Below, in pieces: positions 1 to 12,942 of a DNA stretch of 64,000 bases (position 1 is its first letter; each line of letters starts with the position of its first letter). The DNA is from Pisolithus tinctorius (Eukaryota; Basidiomycota; Agaricomycetes; Boletales; Pisolithaceae): NCBI GenBank assembly GCA_024663395.1, contig JANFAH010000017.1, positions 1,240,001 to 1,304,000 of the forward strand, given 5' to 3'. A program made the translations under genes and the position numbers. Below the pieces are notes generated by a model. It saw only the letters and a list, made by a program, of their open reading frames with translations, ran no database searches and was not told the DNA's origin.

Positions 1-877
1 CACGGTGTCCTTCACAGGATGCCGGCGAGAGGAGGTCGTTGCCTTCAACCTACCCTCCACTGGCGCCAAACTTGGCTTGCGTCGCTTGCACAGATATCTC
101 GCTGATGGGTTTGAGCCCGAATGGCCATGCGCGTGTTGTTAACAACAGAGTTCAAATTTTCTGTTTTTCAAGGGTCCCCTAGGCACAGACAACATCCATG
201 GCTCGCAAGATCTCCGTCCTCGAATGCCACTTGATGTAAGTATACAGTGACCTACCGGCCTGTCTCTGGGGTATTATCTAACATGTAAGGTCTGGAGTCC
301 ATGGGGGTTTATTTAGCGGGTGTTCAAACTGAGTGGGGGGTTATGGGATGCAGTCAGGTCAGCATGATGTTCTCCATCGCACGATCTTAGATGACGAGGC
401 TGATGCGACGCTTTTACGTGATAACGAAACGTCTCGGGGACTTCGAACACAACTTCAGTCAGCCAACGAAATTCCGACAATCAAACAGACGCCGCTCGCG
501 CTGGCCCTTATATGTCCATTCCGGCATTTGCAAATTGCCGGGCTTCCATCATATCATACTCCAGGTATGTGGTGGAAGTCAGCATCACCCTTTCTCCGCC
601 ACCAGCGCTGGGTGAATGAGGACATAGGTTCGTTACTCCTTATAGAGGCAGAAGTCGAAACAGAATGATTCAAAGTTATGAAGACCGCATTCATCTGATC
701 GCAATTGTGTCGGCGCAAACGGGCGTCGTTGGGTATCCCCCCGAATGGATATAGTGTCACACCGGGCACCAACCTCACAGTTCAAGCTTAACGCCCTGTA
801 AATTACCATATCTACAACATAGACTAGGTGTTCTGAGGGCGCATTCAGAACGCCTTACGGGTTCAGAGGGGGTAGCA
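1..877. other. No recognisable gene
   Basis: Only short overlapping open frames are present, none with a motif I recognise. The base composition is mixed and CpG is not depleted, so this looks like old, non-repetitive intergenic or decayed genic DNA. Confidence 0.4.
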
Positions 878-1240
878 GTGGTGATCGGTTTCCAGTCGTG
901 CGGGGCGAACAGATGTATATCCTCAAATGACGACTTGGGTCAGGTTCTGTACAACGGTTCGTTTAGTCCCAAGTACCACGAACTGACATCCCCACCTTAC
1001 AAGAACTTTACTATCGAGGTCCCTAATACAGCCCCAGATAGGACCGCCCTAATTAGGGTTGTCCGCGTCACCCTTATTGGGGTGAGTTGTTCGCTGCACT
1101 GATCCTTGCGGGTGAACGTGGACGTGTTTATACATTTCTTTCGTAGGCCGGCTATTAGCCCTACATGGAGGCCTTGAATACAACGGGGAATATTGCATGA
1201 CGAGCAGTGAGGTTGCAAATTATGGTTACTGGCTTCGCGT
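878..1240 (+). pseudogene. Relic of a small secreted-protein gene
   Basis: A frame from about 878 to 1083 reads like the C-terminal part of a small Ser/Thr/Pro-rich fungal secreted protein (segments such as LYNGSFSPKYHELTSPPY and NFTIEVPN). It meets a plausible donor near 1081 (GTGAGT) and an acceptor near 1147 (TAG), after which the sequence suggests GY-PYMEALNTT. A stop codon lies directly after that acceptor and no start or signal peptide was found, so it is read as a remnant. The family resemblance is an impression from memory and is not verified. Confidence 0.25.
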
Positions 1241-2283
1241 GGCACACACTAACATTCCATGGATATCTGGACATTACTGATACTCTTTCTTCTATGTGCT
1301 CTGTACAGTTACCGTCATTCGTTCCCTAATGGGCTTTTGGATACTTTCGTCAAGCATTACAGAGGTAGTGAGCTGACCGTGTCCTCTCAGAGGTCGGTTA
1401 AATACCCTCAGCGAATGTGCTTGATCACTGAATCGGTTTCTGTAGCTGTTTTGCTTGTAAATACAAGCGGTTCAGATGAAAGCATTCACCAGCACCCTGC
1501 CAGACATCAAGTGTCCAAAAGGTTTGCAACTGATATCACATCGCCTAGTACGGTCCCACCCAGGCCGAAACTTCTGACTGATTGCGATGTATGTTAACAT
1601 CCGAATGAACCACGATAGGAATAATTATGCATGTCCTTGTGAAGAGTATGTTGATTATGGGGCACGACACTGCAGCGACGCCAAATCTTCTAGTGGAGAA
1701 TAACGTTCACATTGCGACGGGCGTCGACATACCTATTACCATTTTCACGGCATTTTGAATGTATGGATACTAGTGATTGTACAGATTCAGTTGACGACGG
1801 CACCCATACAAGGGGGGGAAGCCAAGGGTAAGATAGCGTGGAGGGGTCTGTTGCAGGCGAGGTGGAGAACTTGACATGGACTGTCTCCCGAACGAAGGTG
1901 ACATATGTCTTGTCTCCGCAACCGCCACTCTTACCTATCCACTTACCTGAAGTATGATCGACGGGCACCACAGGGATATGAGATACTCACGTATCAACCC
2001 CTAGTGGTTCGCAGTTATTGTTGCACCGAGATCCTACAACATTCCGCTTCCCTCCTACAGGCAAAACGCCGACATCAGTAAACAAATTCACGATTAGATC
2101 CGTCAGGAGTTGGAGATTTCAGAAAATATGGGGAGAGTTAACGGACTGCCTTGTCCGCAATGCACACGATCCCTGGCTAGCGTTGGGACGCGAAACTTGA
2201 ATAGAATCGAATCACGCAACGACCAGCTTCAACTGTACATTTATTCTCTTCCAGGACGAACCTCGCACCTATAAATAGGCCAC
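1241..2283. other. No recognisable gene; TATA-like box at the right edge
   Basis: Short frames only. A TATAAATA sequence lies near 2270-2277, just ahead of the secreted-protein-like relic at 2284. The spacing (about 7 nt to the putative start) is too short for an ordinary core promoter, so the true transcription start may lie elsewhere or the 5' end may be deleted. Confidence 0.3.
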
Positions 2284-2940
2284 CGTGAAGCTCATTCTCT
2301 CTGCTCTCCCGTACGCTGCCGCCGCATTCCCAAAGAACATTGTAAGGAAGTGCCCTTCATCCGGGTATGTAGTCACCACACACTAACTTGGTGATTCAAG
2401 TTCGACGCCATGTGAGTACTCCCCTTGACTACATCGTTGGAGCCACGGCCACTGCGTTATGGAGCTAGCGCACAGACCAATTCAGAGGAACTGGGTGTCG
2501 TACTCGGTATTCCATCTGGCAGACCATCCCTTTTGTGGACTCCGGGTGAAGTCGTACATTCAATGCTGAACTTCGTCAAGGCAGCGGTGTGAGGAAGAAT
2601 AAGGGCATAGTCGGACTCTCCTAGCATTAGAGGGGTACGTTAACGTCGGAGATTGTCTTCAATTTTCAGCAACTGACCACGATTGGTGGTCAGGCCAGCA
2701 ATGCTCCGTTCTCCGAGGTTGTTAATGGGAGGATATCAGTTGCACAAGAATTTGAGCTGCTTGTCAACATTAGCCTCTTCTCTGGGACGTCCCTCCAACA
2801 ACTTGGGACTGCATACCAACTCATGATGGACAATTCGGACTTCCTTGGGTCCGCCTCGCCGATTTCGTCAGACAAAGCAGTCGATGACATTGCAAGTGTT
2901 TCCCCTTCTCAAGCGCCTGTGGTGTCACCCCAGGGGGTGT
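2284..2940 (+). pseudogene. Probable decayed secreted-protein gene
   Basis: The sequence at 2284 would encode a signal-peptide-like start (MKLILSALPYAAAAF) if its first codon were ATG, but it is GTG in the context CCACCGTGAAG. Several short segments follow that could be exons, separated by GT...AG-like stretches. The last one (about 2670-2940) reads as a Ser-rich polypeptide containing FSEVVNGRISVAQEFELLV. Frames do not join cleanly over the whole length. I do not recognise the family. It is called a relic because of the missing ATG and broken frames; a non-ATG start or unseen introns remain possible. Confidence 0.3.
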
Positions 2941-3125
2941 AGTATGCGGAGTAAACGCGACGAAGGAGGAATCCGGAAGAACAAGCTATGCGTTAACTCC
3001 TGACCAAAAAATGACATGGACATTCGTGATCCATACTAATTCCGTGCATGTAGCCAAACCAAGGCCTGCTGCTGTATTTGCCAATATTGCATCCTCGTTT
3101 AGTCGTGTTATAGCACTTGGTTTTT

Positions 3126-3524
3126 TTAGAAGGATGCCTGTGGTATGGACCTCGAGATCACTCTGATCAAGCCATGAGATAGCCGAAGTAAATCATTTAC
3201 TCTAATCAGGACCAGGTTAAATTTTCGGGCGCTCGAACTAGTGTCATCAATCCGCATGACAGACTGACGGATGGCACTCACTGCCCAGCAAAACACAGGA
3301 AGGATGAATACCTTTCTTCTGCTAAATAAGTCAAGGATTCGGCACGCACCATGCGGGTCATGCAATAAACCGTCGAAATCATCCGTGGGCTTCTGAATAT
3401 TGGCGTGGTACCTTTGAAGCTGCGGAAATCGTTGCAAAATGTCAAACTGAAGGTTGTCACCCAAAATAGGTATTCCGTAGCTGATACCTTGGAGACATAT
3501 CAAGAGTAAAACGCTCAGCTTCAT
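3126..3524 (-). CDS. Small secreted-protein candidate
   Basis: The minus-strand frame from the ATG at 3524-3522 encodes 132 residues beginning MKLSVLLLICLQGISYGIP, a convincing signal peptide (charged n-region, leucine-rich core, small residues at the cleavage site). The frame stays open another 68 codons upstream, but the signal peptide argues for this internal ATG. The rest has no motif I know. A GTGCGT donor-like site occurs soon after residue 58, so the real protein may be spliced and differ from the open frame after that point. No homologue was checked. Confidence 0.35.
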   Translation of the reverse strand: MKLSVLLLICLQGISYGIPILGDNLQFDILQRFPQLQRYHANIQKPTDDFDGLLHDPHGACRILDLFSRRKVFILPVFCWAVSAIRQSVMRIDDTSSSARKFNLVLIRVNDLLRLSHGLIRVISRSIPQASF

Positions 3525-3729
3525 TCTCACACCATAAAGCACCGAATTTTGTCGAGATGACGGATTCAAGGGTCCCAGGGCTGCAGTTGTACTATTTTTT
3601 GCTATGCCCCCTAGCAACCAATTCAGGGATTGGAAAGAACAAGTTAGATTCGCATAGCGTCGATAAGGACACCGTGCGACGTGCAGAACGTATCTGATGG
3701 CGTTAGTTGTGGCTTCCAGAAAACTCATG

Positions 3730-6700
3730 TACCAGGGAACCCGCGGGCATGATTTTTTTGGACAGAAAAAGTTTGTTAATAAACTGTCCCGTCCTCATAC
3801 AGCCCACGGCAGGAATATGATTTGGTAGCTGGTATCTGTCATGCTTATGGGCACTGAAACTCACCGTTCTGCTCAATTATATCACTGGAGCGCGCCACTT
3901 GATGCACTGCAGCACTGCAGCTTAGGTTGCGGTACTACAAGGATCGATCGACGGAAGCACGTCGTGTGCTGGTCCCAGGCAGCTCTTTTCAATTTCCTTT
4001 TCGAGATGCGCCGGAGGTTTTACATAAAGTTAGTTCTAACCTCTGCGACTGCGAAGTGATCATCAGGCCATCAGTGATTGTAGTACAGGTTGCGAACTAG
4101 AGCTAACAGCTTACAGGTACCTCCGACTTCCAGTTTTTTTCTGTAAAGGTCTTTATCCTTCAGAACCAAGCGCATGAGGCGTAGCTTCAACGGGCGGGTT
4201 ACAGATTGAGATCTGGAACGGCTCCACTACAGGGTCAACGTACCCCCGCTTTTCCAACGCAATGCAACGCACAGCTGCACGCTCTCCGGGACGACTTTCC
4301 AGAAAACCAACTACGCCATTTCCATCAGTCAGACGGAGATCTCCTGTTTTCCCCGCCCACAATCTCCCCTTCCCACCTGTACCGAACAAAGTAAAATTTC
4401 CTTCAACGATCCTTAGGGATCAACTCTATGCTCCGAACCAACGAGATGACGGCGATAAAGGCGCTGGAATCGGCGAATCTCGGCCTATCAAGACCGCTGG
4501 ATCTTTGCTTGGGAAGAATATCAAGTTTGTACAATTCAGCTGCAGCTGCTCGGCCACGAGCCCCCCACGTTGAAGATGTTTCCTGTGGAAACCACTCACG
4601 TAAGCCAACGATAAGTGCTGCTGCGGTTCTGCCACCGGATCAAAGTGTGCCTTACTAGTAGTATGTTTCAAGCCACGATCGGTTTTCGCGATGGTCTCGA
4701 ACTTGGAACCCAAGCTTTGGAGCCTATCAACTGATATCAGTAGTGGATGAAGGCGAATGCGTCTGCTTTTCTACCCTCCAAGAGGAATGCACTCATACAT
4801 ATGCAGAGAAGGCTCCACCCCGCGAATCATGGATGATCAATTTCAAGGCTCACGGGCCGAGATATTACACCATCCAGCTGGTTACTCTTTATCACCTGGC
4901 TTTTCCCCATCCCGATCCAGCAAGACGTACTATCCATTAGCCTATGAACGGAGTAGAGGCGGCTGTGAGCTTCGAACTGCGCTTATTGTTGTGGTTCTCA
5001 TGTCAGGCCGAGCAACACCCACTCGGTGCAGTGTGAGTACTTATCAGTGTGATTTCGATATTACTTTGCATAGCGACACCAGTTTTGCCACACCGAAGTC
5101 GGAAGAGTTTGAAACGTCATCTAAAACAGGCCTCTTTACCGCAGATACTTGGCACCAACTTCCTGCGCCAAGCACTCATTTCATTAGCTTCCAGCAAGGA
5201 TGCGAGACCTGCGACGCAGCGATTCCACGCAATTCCACGCAAATCGAATCTTGAACGTTCTTACTACCTCCAAGCGTCTCCCGCGATAAATTGGCCTCAC
5301 GATCCACACTCGAATACGGCGCATCGCTTGCTCGATGAGGGTGGTGCACTAGTCGACACGTTCCAGGTCGCGCCTATAATTGGCATTAAAGTTCCGATGA
5401 CGCCCTTCCCGGTTCCGGTACTGAATTCTGCACTCCCTCAGGGTGATTCAATCCCGTACTTGCCATTCCGCTTCTACCTCAAAGATAGTTTGTGTTCGCC
5501 TTCTGTGTCAGAGTGATGGTGGCTCTTTCATCAGCCGTTCTAATACCATTCAGGAACCCGTTCTCCGCGGATGCAGTAACAAGTTATCAGGGTAGCTGAT
5601 TAGCCCACCATTTAATGTCACGTTCCGCACCCCAATATGGCCATCTGCATCAACACTGGTTCAGAACCAATTCCACGCCACTGCTGACCAACGAGCCACG
5701 ATGCACCGATGAGCTCCAAGCGAGGATAAATGCATACCTGTTCTGTATCCTGGTGAGGTAGGCGTCTCGTGCTATACACGCGCTTTCTTCAACGCGTCCT
5801 GCGCATTGTTGATGGGGTGCACCGACCGAATCGGCTGATTGACGCTCGCGGACACCCGGTTACACTTGCATATGGCAAGATTTCATGAAATGGTGGCGAT
5901 CGACAGCTGGCAGTCACGTGTGAAGGTTTGCGATGGGCCCCTCGGGGCCCTAAACCGCATTCTGAAACAAAACAGGACTGGAGTCCTGTAAAAGGTAGAC
6001 GATACGTGATTTCAACTGGGCTGTGTTTGCTATTGCGGGTTCCGTCCCGAATGGGGCTCGGAGGCGATGGTTTGTGATGGTTTTGATCGGCGAAAACGCG
6101 TACCTGGTTCTCTTGACCAACAGCTCGTATTTGTGATAGTCTGTGGCACTGTACAGTTCGGAATCCGACTTAGGGGATACATGACCACATCGAAGACCAC
6201 CACGCTTGGAACTTAGACAAATTTAAGCACGGACGGCGTTGCCTTATAGAGAAGGCGTCACGTCTTTCTTCGCCATCAGGCCTACCTTCATCCGTTCCAG
6301 CGGGGACACGATGGGTGACCGTCCAGAGGGTAGGTTCGATGATACACCCGTGAGTACACGTGTACACAATCCGTGAGCATTCGCGAGAGAGAATGCTTAT
6401 ATTAGGCCCGGCTTCGCGAATTTACACAGCGTCTTTTGCCCTCGCTTCGATAGAACATCTCGAGGAGCTCTGTACCGACTGAACGCATATGGTATGCACC
6501 TTGAGTCGAACTTCGCGAAGCGGTCGATCATGATCTACCCCCGTATCTCATCCAACGCTTGTTTCATGTGTGCGCATTTCTGACACTGGCGAATTCAGAA
6601 ATATTTGAGATTGTCATGTACTCACCTTGTGATTTATGAAACAATCATAATCGCTTGGCTCAGATGTACGTCGCGCCCCGTGTCGTGGTAAGGTTTATAT

Positions 6701-8040
6701 TCATGCTTCCCCTCGAAACTACCGGCCGATGTTTCGAGTCGAAGGGGGTTATGCAGAGGGACACGATCGGGGTACGTATGTTATTGACACTCACTCACCG
6801 TTGGTCTCGGACTCGCTCTCGCGTGGCCCTCGCCCGCTAAAGGCAGTGCAACGCAAGAGGAAGGAGGAAGAAAAAAAAGAGAGAGAAAGTCTCACGAACC
6901 TGGTATGCATGGGTATACACGTACGTAGTACGTACATAGCTGTATGACAGATCCCTCCCTAGTCCTACATCGGATGTTTCCATGAGAATGAACTGAATGA
7001 TAAGTGTGGGACGGGCTCCCTCGCGGTCGTCGGGAGCCGAGGAAAGAAAAGGCACTCGTCGAGCCTAGTCCTCGGAACTTGCAAAGCTTTTGAAATCCTG
7101 TCGGACGTCGTGAGGCCCAAGAGATGGCACGGGCCACCAAACCAGAGATTCGTTGCCAGGGTGAAATTGGTTTGTGTGGCCGTGGGGGCGTGTGTAAGGT
7201 GTGGAATCCATAACAAACCCACAGTTCGCGTAGCGAGGAGGACGAAACGGACCTACGTATGAGAGAGGGCTGGAGAGACTGCGGCTAAACGGGCCACACC
7301 TCGAACGCAATGATAGTCAAAAAGGGACTTGAGGGGCGTACGTACGGCTGCACGTGGGGAACGTGAGTGAAGTCGACGACACTGGCGGGAACGAATTATT
7401 CCTGGGCCTGCGTAATATGGGTTAGACCAACGATCTATTAGGTCCTTGAGCATGAGCTGGCAGGGTCGGTCCCTTCACTAAGTATCGTTTGAGTAATAAA
7501 GTCGTTGATGGTGTGATCTGGAATCTGAACGAGATCTCTGAAGGAGGCATCGTTGCTATATTAGTGCCTGATGTCGAGATAAGAATTGTATTGGAGAGAT
7601 TCTGGGACTGGGAAGGGAAGGCGGGGTTACGTCTATCGTCATCGCGACGGTAATGGAACTGGACGAACGTGACAATGTGAATTACTACTTTGGGGGTGAA
7701 GCCATTTACTATCACGCAGCTGCCCCATCGTCGTGGAGGGTGTTAATATCCTATCAACCTACAAGGATCAGAGCAGCGCCGACAGACTTTGACAAAGTGT
7801 GACGGGATTGCAAGGAGATTGATCCGCAGCGCCACGCGAGGACTTTTGTGGTGATAAAAGAATCGTTCGACAAGAACATCCATACAAAGATAAGAGCCAG
7901 GCAGTTTAATTTCGGCGGATGGGATCAGTGATTTTATTTTACATACAGTGTTGTGCTGAGATCTCTCTATGCATGCAACAAGACCAAACAGTGACCAAAC
8001 CAGTGGCTTTCTCTTGACAGTTGGTTAGATAACACCCAAA
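3730..8040. other. Long stretch without a recognisable gene
   Basis: About 4.3 kb with open frames up to 165 codons (for example 4757-5254 and an overlapping frame to 5516). None carries a motif, signal peptide or coherent intron pattern that I can support. 6,840-6,900 has an A/G-rich run. I see no terminal repeats or transposase. It may contain decayed genes, but I cannot assign any. Confidence 0.4.
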
Positions 8041-8692
8041 AAGAGATTTGAGGAGTTATCCTGTTTGTCCCTGTTTGGTTTTCTTCTTCTCAAAGAGGGA
8101 ATCCAGTGCAGGGGGGTCGAGTGTGTTGCTTCTCCTCCTCGTCTGCTTCTCCTTTTTGTATGGTCTTCTGAGAGAGCCCCCTCCTTTCTCTCTTTCCCTC
8201 CCCCCATTCCCCCCTTCCCCCCGACCTTACCTCGCCGCTAACAAGGATACCGCTTGAGTATGTTTTTTTTAAATAGAAATCCATCGTCCTCCTCGTCAAG
8301 CTTATCGTCTTATGGCCCACAGATCTCGCGACCCTTGCCGGCTTCTCACTACCCGCCCTTCCCACAAATCCTCATCATCCAAAGAGTACGCTTGAGCCTA
8401 GCTCGCTGCTTTTTCATCCCTATACCGAACCAACTCCCTTCGTACTACACCTCGCGCCAAAGGGCCTCCGCTGAACTACCGTTCGCGTACCTTTGTGTCT
8501 TCGCTCCACCATTCAGTGCATCGACTCTATCCGCGTACAAAACCATCCTTTGTAACCATCTTTCTAATCCATCTCCACTCGACCCCGGTTTTTCTTCCGC
8601 AGCTCTCCCGGGATTCATCTCATTCTCACCCGTATATTACTTGCCGTGTACAACTCAACTCTCCTTGACCTGTTGCTATCAGTCCTCCAGCA
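8041..8692 (+). promoter_or_regulatory. Pyrimidine-rich leader and promoter of the bHLH gene
   Basis: The 650 bp before the bHLH start codon contain long C/T-rich tracts on the + strand (especially 8080-8225 and 8280-8460). Such tracts are usual around transcription starts and in 5' untranslated regions of highly spliced filamentous fungi. Open frames on either strand here are low-complexity products of these tracts. No specific factor site is claimed. Confidence 0.4.
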
Positions 8693-10241
8693 ATGGCTCT
8701 GACACTCACCGCCTCTCCCTCCTCGGATGACAGGTCCTCTCCCGCTTCCGATGATGGATCTGCTCCACCTCACACGCCGAACTCACCTAATAATACGCAG
8801 ACGCTCTATTCGGGGCTTCAAAATCTTTCTAACATTACCACCAGTATCGATACAAGTAACACTAACCGAAATAGTGAGACGGCGTTGACGGCCGCACAGC
8901 CTCAAGCAACTGCTCCACCCAAGAAGAAGCCAAGCCGCAGAGCCAACACAGCCGAACGTCGGGCAACCCACAACGCCGTGGAAAGAGCGCGAAGGGAAAC
9001 ACTTAACAGCCGTTTTTTGGTATATTCGTCTTGTCGTATTGTTCCTTTGCCACTTTTCACATGTGCAATAATAGGACCTTGCTGCTCTCCTTCCGAACCT
9101 TACTCAAATCCGACGGCCTTCCAAATCAGCCATCGTTAACTCGTCCATTGCTCACGTACACGCTGCGCGCCGTCACCGCCTCCTTGCGTCCCGCGAACTC
9201 CGGATTTTGAAGTCGGAGTCTGACGCTCTGCGCAGAGAGCTTAATGAATGGCGGGATCGTGCAGGACTTCCCCGTGTCGAAGAACCTATCCGCAGCGAAG
9301 GTTTTGGAATAGTTTTAAGCGGCGAAATCGAGATCATCCCACTGAGCGGGCCCGGTGCTCCAGGTAGTGGAATCGACGAAGATGACAGTCCCTTCGACGG
9401 ACTCGACGAAGCCGACGAAGACTTGGGAGCTCAACCTACCGCGCCAATGGACGACATCGATGACGTTATGTCGGGGAATGCCGCAGCGATTATCAAGAGC
9501 GCTGCAGCCGTCGGAGCCAATCCCGGTTTTGCAAATGTAGGTGGCAATGTCTCCGATGGGGCAATGTTGCAGTCGCATGTGATGTCCCGTGGCAGTGGAC
9601 CGGGCCCGATCATTGCCCAGATGCCTCCGCCGGCGTCGTTTGAGAACCCGGTTATGCCGGCACCCTACGAGCCGCAAGCATTTGGAGGCCAATTTTTCGC
9701 CGGCCAGCATCACCTGCAGCAATCCCTGGATAACGACAAGGTCCCTGCATGGACTACTACGTTTGCAAACACTACTACAGCATTCCATCAGCAAATGCAA
9801 CAGCACCCGATGATCAGTCATCTTGTCCATGCGCCGTCGTCTGCTGCCGACCACGCGCAAATTTTCGAGAACTCGAAGAGACAGCATCAGCAGCTCTTAG
9901 CCATGCGTCAGCACCAACGATCTCAGCGGCAGCTTTCTTTCCCTGCTGTGGATGCTGACGACACCACTTCGGTCGTATCGAGCCGAAGCGGGAGTGAGCG
10001 GGATATGGGAGATATGAGAGCTAGGAGTGCAAGTACCTCGACGGGGTACGGCTCCCCACCCGGTCACGGCTCCTCTTCCTCGCCGGTGTTGTATGACTCA
10101 AGCGGGAATTACGAGTCGCCGGTGCGGTATGACAGGATGGGGATGGTTCCTCAGGGTATGGGCATGGGTCTAGGCGTGGCGATGGGTATGGGAATGATGA
10201 AACAGGGGATGGTTGGGGGATACGCTGGGAGTATGATGTGA
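8693..10241 (+). CDS. bHLH transcription factor
   Basis: Two exons (8693-9019 and 9075-10241) separated by a 55-nt GT...AG intron join in frame to give 497 residues with no internal stop. The bHLH domain lies at about residues 85-150. The basic helix contains HNAVERARRETLNSRF, whose His-Glu-Arg spacing is the signature of factors binding CACGTG-type E-boxes. The intron splits the domain directly after helix 1. Helix 2 (KSAIVNSSIAHVHAARRH) runs into a leucine/charged helix suited to dimerisation. The C-terminal 300 residues are acidic, then Gln/His- and Gly/Met-rich, as in an activation region. It is a nuclear regulator with unknown targets. A truncated copy lies at 16.1-17.1 kb. The ATG was chosen because it follows the pyrimidine-rich leader and opens the only frame covering the domain. 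Confidence 0.88.
9020..9074 (+). other. Intron of the bHLH gene (55 nt)
   Basis: GTATAT donor and AATAG acceptor. Removing it fuses SRFL to DLAALLPNL and restores a continuous helix-loop-helix. Confidence 0.85.
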
Positions 10242-11655
10242 AGTGGGAGGATTGTTTGATTTTTTTGGTGTTTTTTGGTTCGCTCTGGAGTGCTTGGACA
10301 ACGTGGACGGGTATCGTGCTTCCCCTTACTCGACTTGCCCAGTTGCGCCTTTCTCCATATACTGCCCTTTCACACTCGTTTGTTTTTTTCCTCGAAGCTG
10401 CGGTGTACACTTCACCATTGCCTCTTCCTTCACCTGACTTCAGTTCAGTTCCCCCCCATCCCCGCTGTATTTCCCGACTTATTTATGCGTTGCCGGATTC
10501 ATGCTGTGTACCAGCAATGCTCGTCCCCTTCGTCGATAATTAACTAGCCGCTACATACTTATTGTCTCGTTCGTTTTCGGCTCTTTCTCGCTCGATTGGT
10601 GTGCGTTATGCGATTTGTGTACTACATAAAAGCGATTGTACGCTCGACTTACCACCTACCGGTACGTATACCCGGAGAGAAGAGAAGAGGAGAGGGGGAG
10701 AAAATTTTGGCTTTTGGACCCCGCGCGTTGGATGTATCAATATTTTACTGCATTGAACAAAACGTCGGATTCCACAGCGCGTATCATACACCTTCAAGCT
10801 CGTGGCGCCAATAACATCGTACTTGGATTGCATTTTACTTGTGGCGTAGATGTTTTTAGAAATGCTCGTACTGTAAGCACGGTATCGTTGCGCCTTGGAT
10901 GCCGACTCGACGTTCCGATTTGAAGTTCTGCAGTGCAACGCTGCATCATCTTCCGTTTGCATTCCCATCGGAATGGCAACCAACTTGAAACGACTGAGAC
11001 GGTAAGACGGATCCAGTAGAATGTACTAACCACAACTCTACCATTGGTCACGCACGCAAATATATCAAATAGTACTTAAATATATATAAGACGCAGTATT
11101 CTGTCCGATCGTTTCGACTGTGCGGGGTAAGCTTTTACCCTTTATTACCCCACACTATTCCCTGCCGACGGAACATGCTAATTGACAGTGAATCAGTATA
11201 ACCCTGTCTGGGTTGGTTCAACGAATGCTCAGGACATGGACCGTATCAGCACTTCGCGATGGATTCAACTTGAGATCTAGCGCGGTCTGCAACGGCCAAC
11301 TCAGTGCAGGATCGGTCGTACACCTCGTCAAGAATCGATGGAACTAACCTGTATAGTTATATTACTATTGACTCCACGTGGGCTCGGGTGCTATTCGGTT
11401 TGCCTTGTGACCACGGCGAGTGTGGACCGGTATATAAGTGAGAGGAAGTGGAGGTTCCTTGGACGACCTTGCGAGCTGCGTCAGAGGCGTAGGATATCAA
11501 ATCATGAAAATGCAACTACGTATTCAAAGCCCTGGCGATGGCGCGGTATGCATTCCGTGTTCATGTTCTCTGCTTTATTTTCGACCGGTAGAATTCTTTG
11601 GTCAGGCAACCCCTCGAACTTAGAGAGTTTGGATAGTAATATGAGATATTGAGAG
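10242..11655. other. bHLH 3' region and duplicated intergenic DNA
   Basis: Begins with a T-rich 3' untranslated-like segment, then an AGAGA-type purine microsatellite near 10,675-10,700 (longer in the duplicate, near 17,520-17,548). No coding feature is supported on either strand. Similarity to 17,073-18,490 extends throughout, so conservation alone does not indicate coding. Confidence 0.5.
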
Positions 11656-12309
11656 TTAGTATTCACCTTGCGGGATCCGCCGGGGAGAATCCGAATCTGC
11701 AAATCGCCCAGGAAGTCCACGTACATACTGGATCCTCGTTCCTGAGGAACAAATTTTTCTTGTCTTCTGCTCCGAAGAAACGCCGCTCGGTGAGTCCCCC
11801 TGTTTCCAACTGCGCGAGCTGCACGTATGTATATAGTCGACCAACCTGTGGACACGACATGTCGTCGTCACCCCGTTCGAAGAGTCTGAACCCTCAGGGG
11901 TGCCCTTTGCCATCCAAAAGGTGCATGTTGTAAGAGATCGCGGCGCGCCCTGACCGGGAAAATGGCTCCGCGAACGAACCCCCCCCTCCGGCATCGGTCT
12001 AAAACTTCCCCCGGGATCCGATTTAGGCATTTGCGGTAAAATGCGGCATTGTGCAACGGTACCTGTAAATAAAGATGAGAAAAAAATGCCCGCAACGGCT
12101 ACCGAGATCACCGAATCTGTTGGTGGTGTGAGAGAAATATTATAAATCTTTATGCTTTCACCGATCAGAACGTGAGAGAGTATGCGGAGGTTGCGCCCCT
12201 CAAGCTGGTGGCTGCCCAGGATTGATGAGACGACTAGAAAACGGGTAGAGAGGAGACTGAGTTGGGAAAGCAGCATGTGTGATTGGTTTAGTAGTGGTGT
12301 GAGCCGCAA
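11656..12309 (-). CDS. Hypothetical single-pass membrane protein (copy 1)
   Basis: The minus-strand frame of 217 codons contains a segment LIGESIKIYNISLTPPTDSV followed by a hydrophobic stretch (ISVAVAGIFFSSLF) that could be a membrane helix. The homologous block at 18.5-19.2 kb keeps this segment (SLTPPTDSVISVAVTGIFF) in an open frame, but downstream the two copies continue best in different frames. A GTACCG site sits right after the hydrophobic stretch, so an intron is likely there and the last exon may read MSCPQVGRLYTYVQLAQLE. I do not recognise the family. Conservation of the N-terminal half in both copies is the main reason to list it. Confidence 0.35.
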   Translation of the reverse strand: MRLTPLLNQSHMLLSQLSLLSTRFLVVSSILGSHQLEGRNLRILSHVLIGESIKIYNISLTPPTDSVISVAVAGIFFSSLFTGTVAQCRILPQMPKSDPGGSFRPMPEGGVRSRSHFPGQGAPRSLTTCTFWMAKGTPEGSDSSNGVTTTCRVHRLVDYIHTCSSRSWKQGDSPSGVSSEQKTRKICSSGTRIQYVRGLPGRFADSDSPRRIPQGEY

Positions 12310-12942
12310 CGCGATATTATGTAATACTCACTAACCTACTTACCACCAAGTACTGGAGCGGACATTACTGTAACGGTAAAGAACACAGTACTGTCCCGAT
12401 CCGTGTCTCCGCCATCACCCACAGTACGTAGTACTTGGTTACATGGTTACTGGTTCACTACCCCACACCCGTATAATTTACGCAAGCCTAAGTAGGTGTG
12501 CGGCACATACCCTACCATGTACCTGAGCGTGACTGTCTGGTTTTCCATAACCCATGCTCTCGGGGGAGGACAGGTGTTTGAGTGGAGAATGCTGACTTTG
12601 TACACTGTTGCGGGCAACCGCGAAACGCCAACAAAATGTAGGTCTCTCCATAATAACTTCAACGGGGGTTGTAATATGCATATGGGTGAAATCGGTCTGA
12701 ACTATCGTGGTTGAAATGGTGTCAGGATGGGTTCTGATACGATGTTATGTAGCCTGCACGAAAGTAATCAGTGGTTTACGGCTCGTTGTGCAGATATGGG
12801 GGGATTTAGGTTGTATAGTTGAAAATGTTTGTAGACCCAGTCAGCAAGGCATGAGTACACCGTAGTGTCCAAATGATCAGACGGCCGGAAGAGCCATATA
12901 GTAAACACGACCGGCGCTGAGGTTGAGTGCTGGCAAGAGTCG
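12310..12942. other. Duplicated intergenic DNA
   Basis: Matches 19,190-19,850 with more divergence and indels than the flanking DNA. No gene is supported; it forms the upstream flank of the SHLD2-like fragment. Confidence 0.45.

Noticed and set aside
3525..3728. N-terminal extension of the secreted-protein candidate
   Set aside because: The signal peptide begins at the internal ATG (3524); the upstream 68 codons would bury it.
4757..5516. Open frames of 155-165 codons as a gene
   Set aside because: They overlap in different frames with no shared intron pattern, motif or signal peptide. I could not support either.
8090..8365. Minus-strand Arg/Glu/Gly-rich frame
   Set aside because: It is the complement of the pyrimidine-rich leader and has no other support.
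9315..9887. 190-codon minus-strand open frame inside the bHLH gene
   Set aside because: It is antisense to a clearly coding exon, Arg/Cys-rich as expected of a shadow frame, and is broken in the duplicate.
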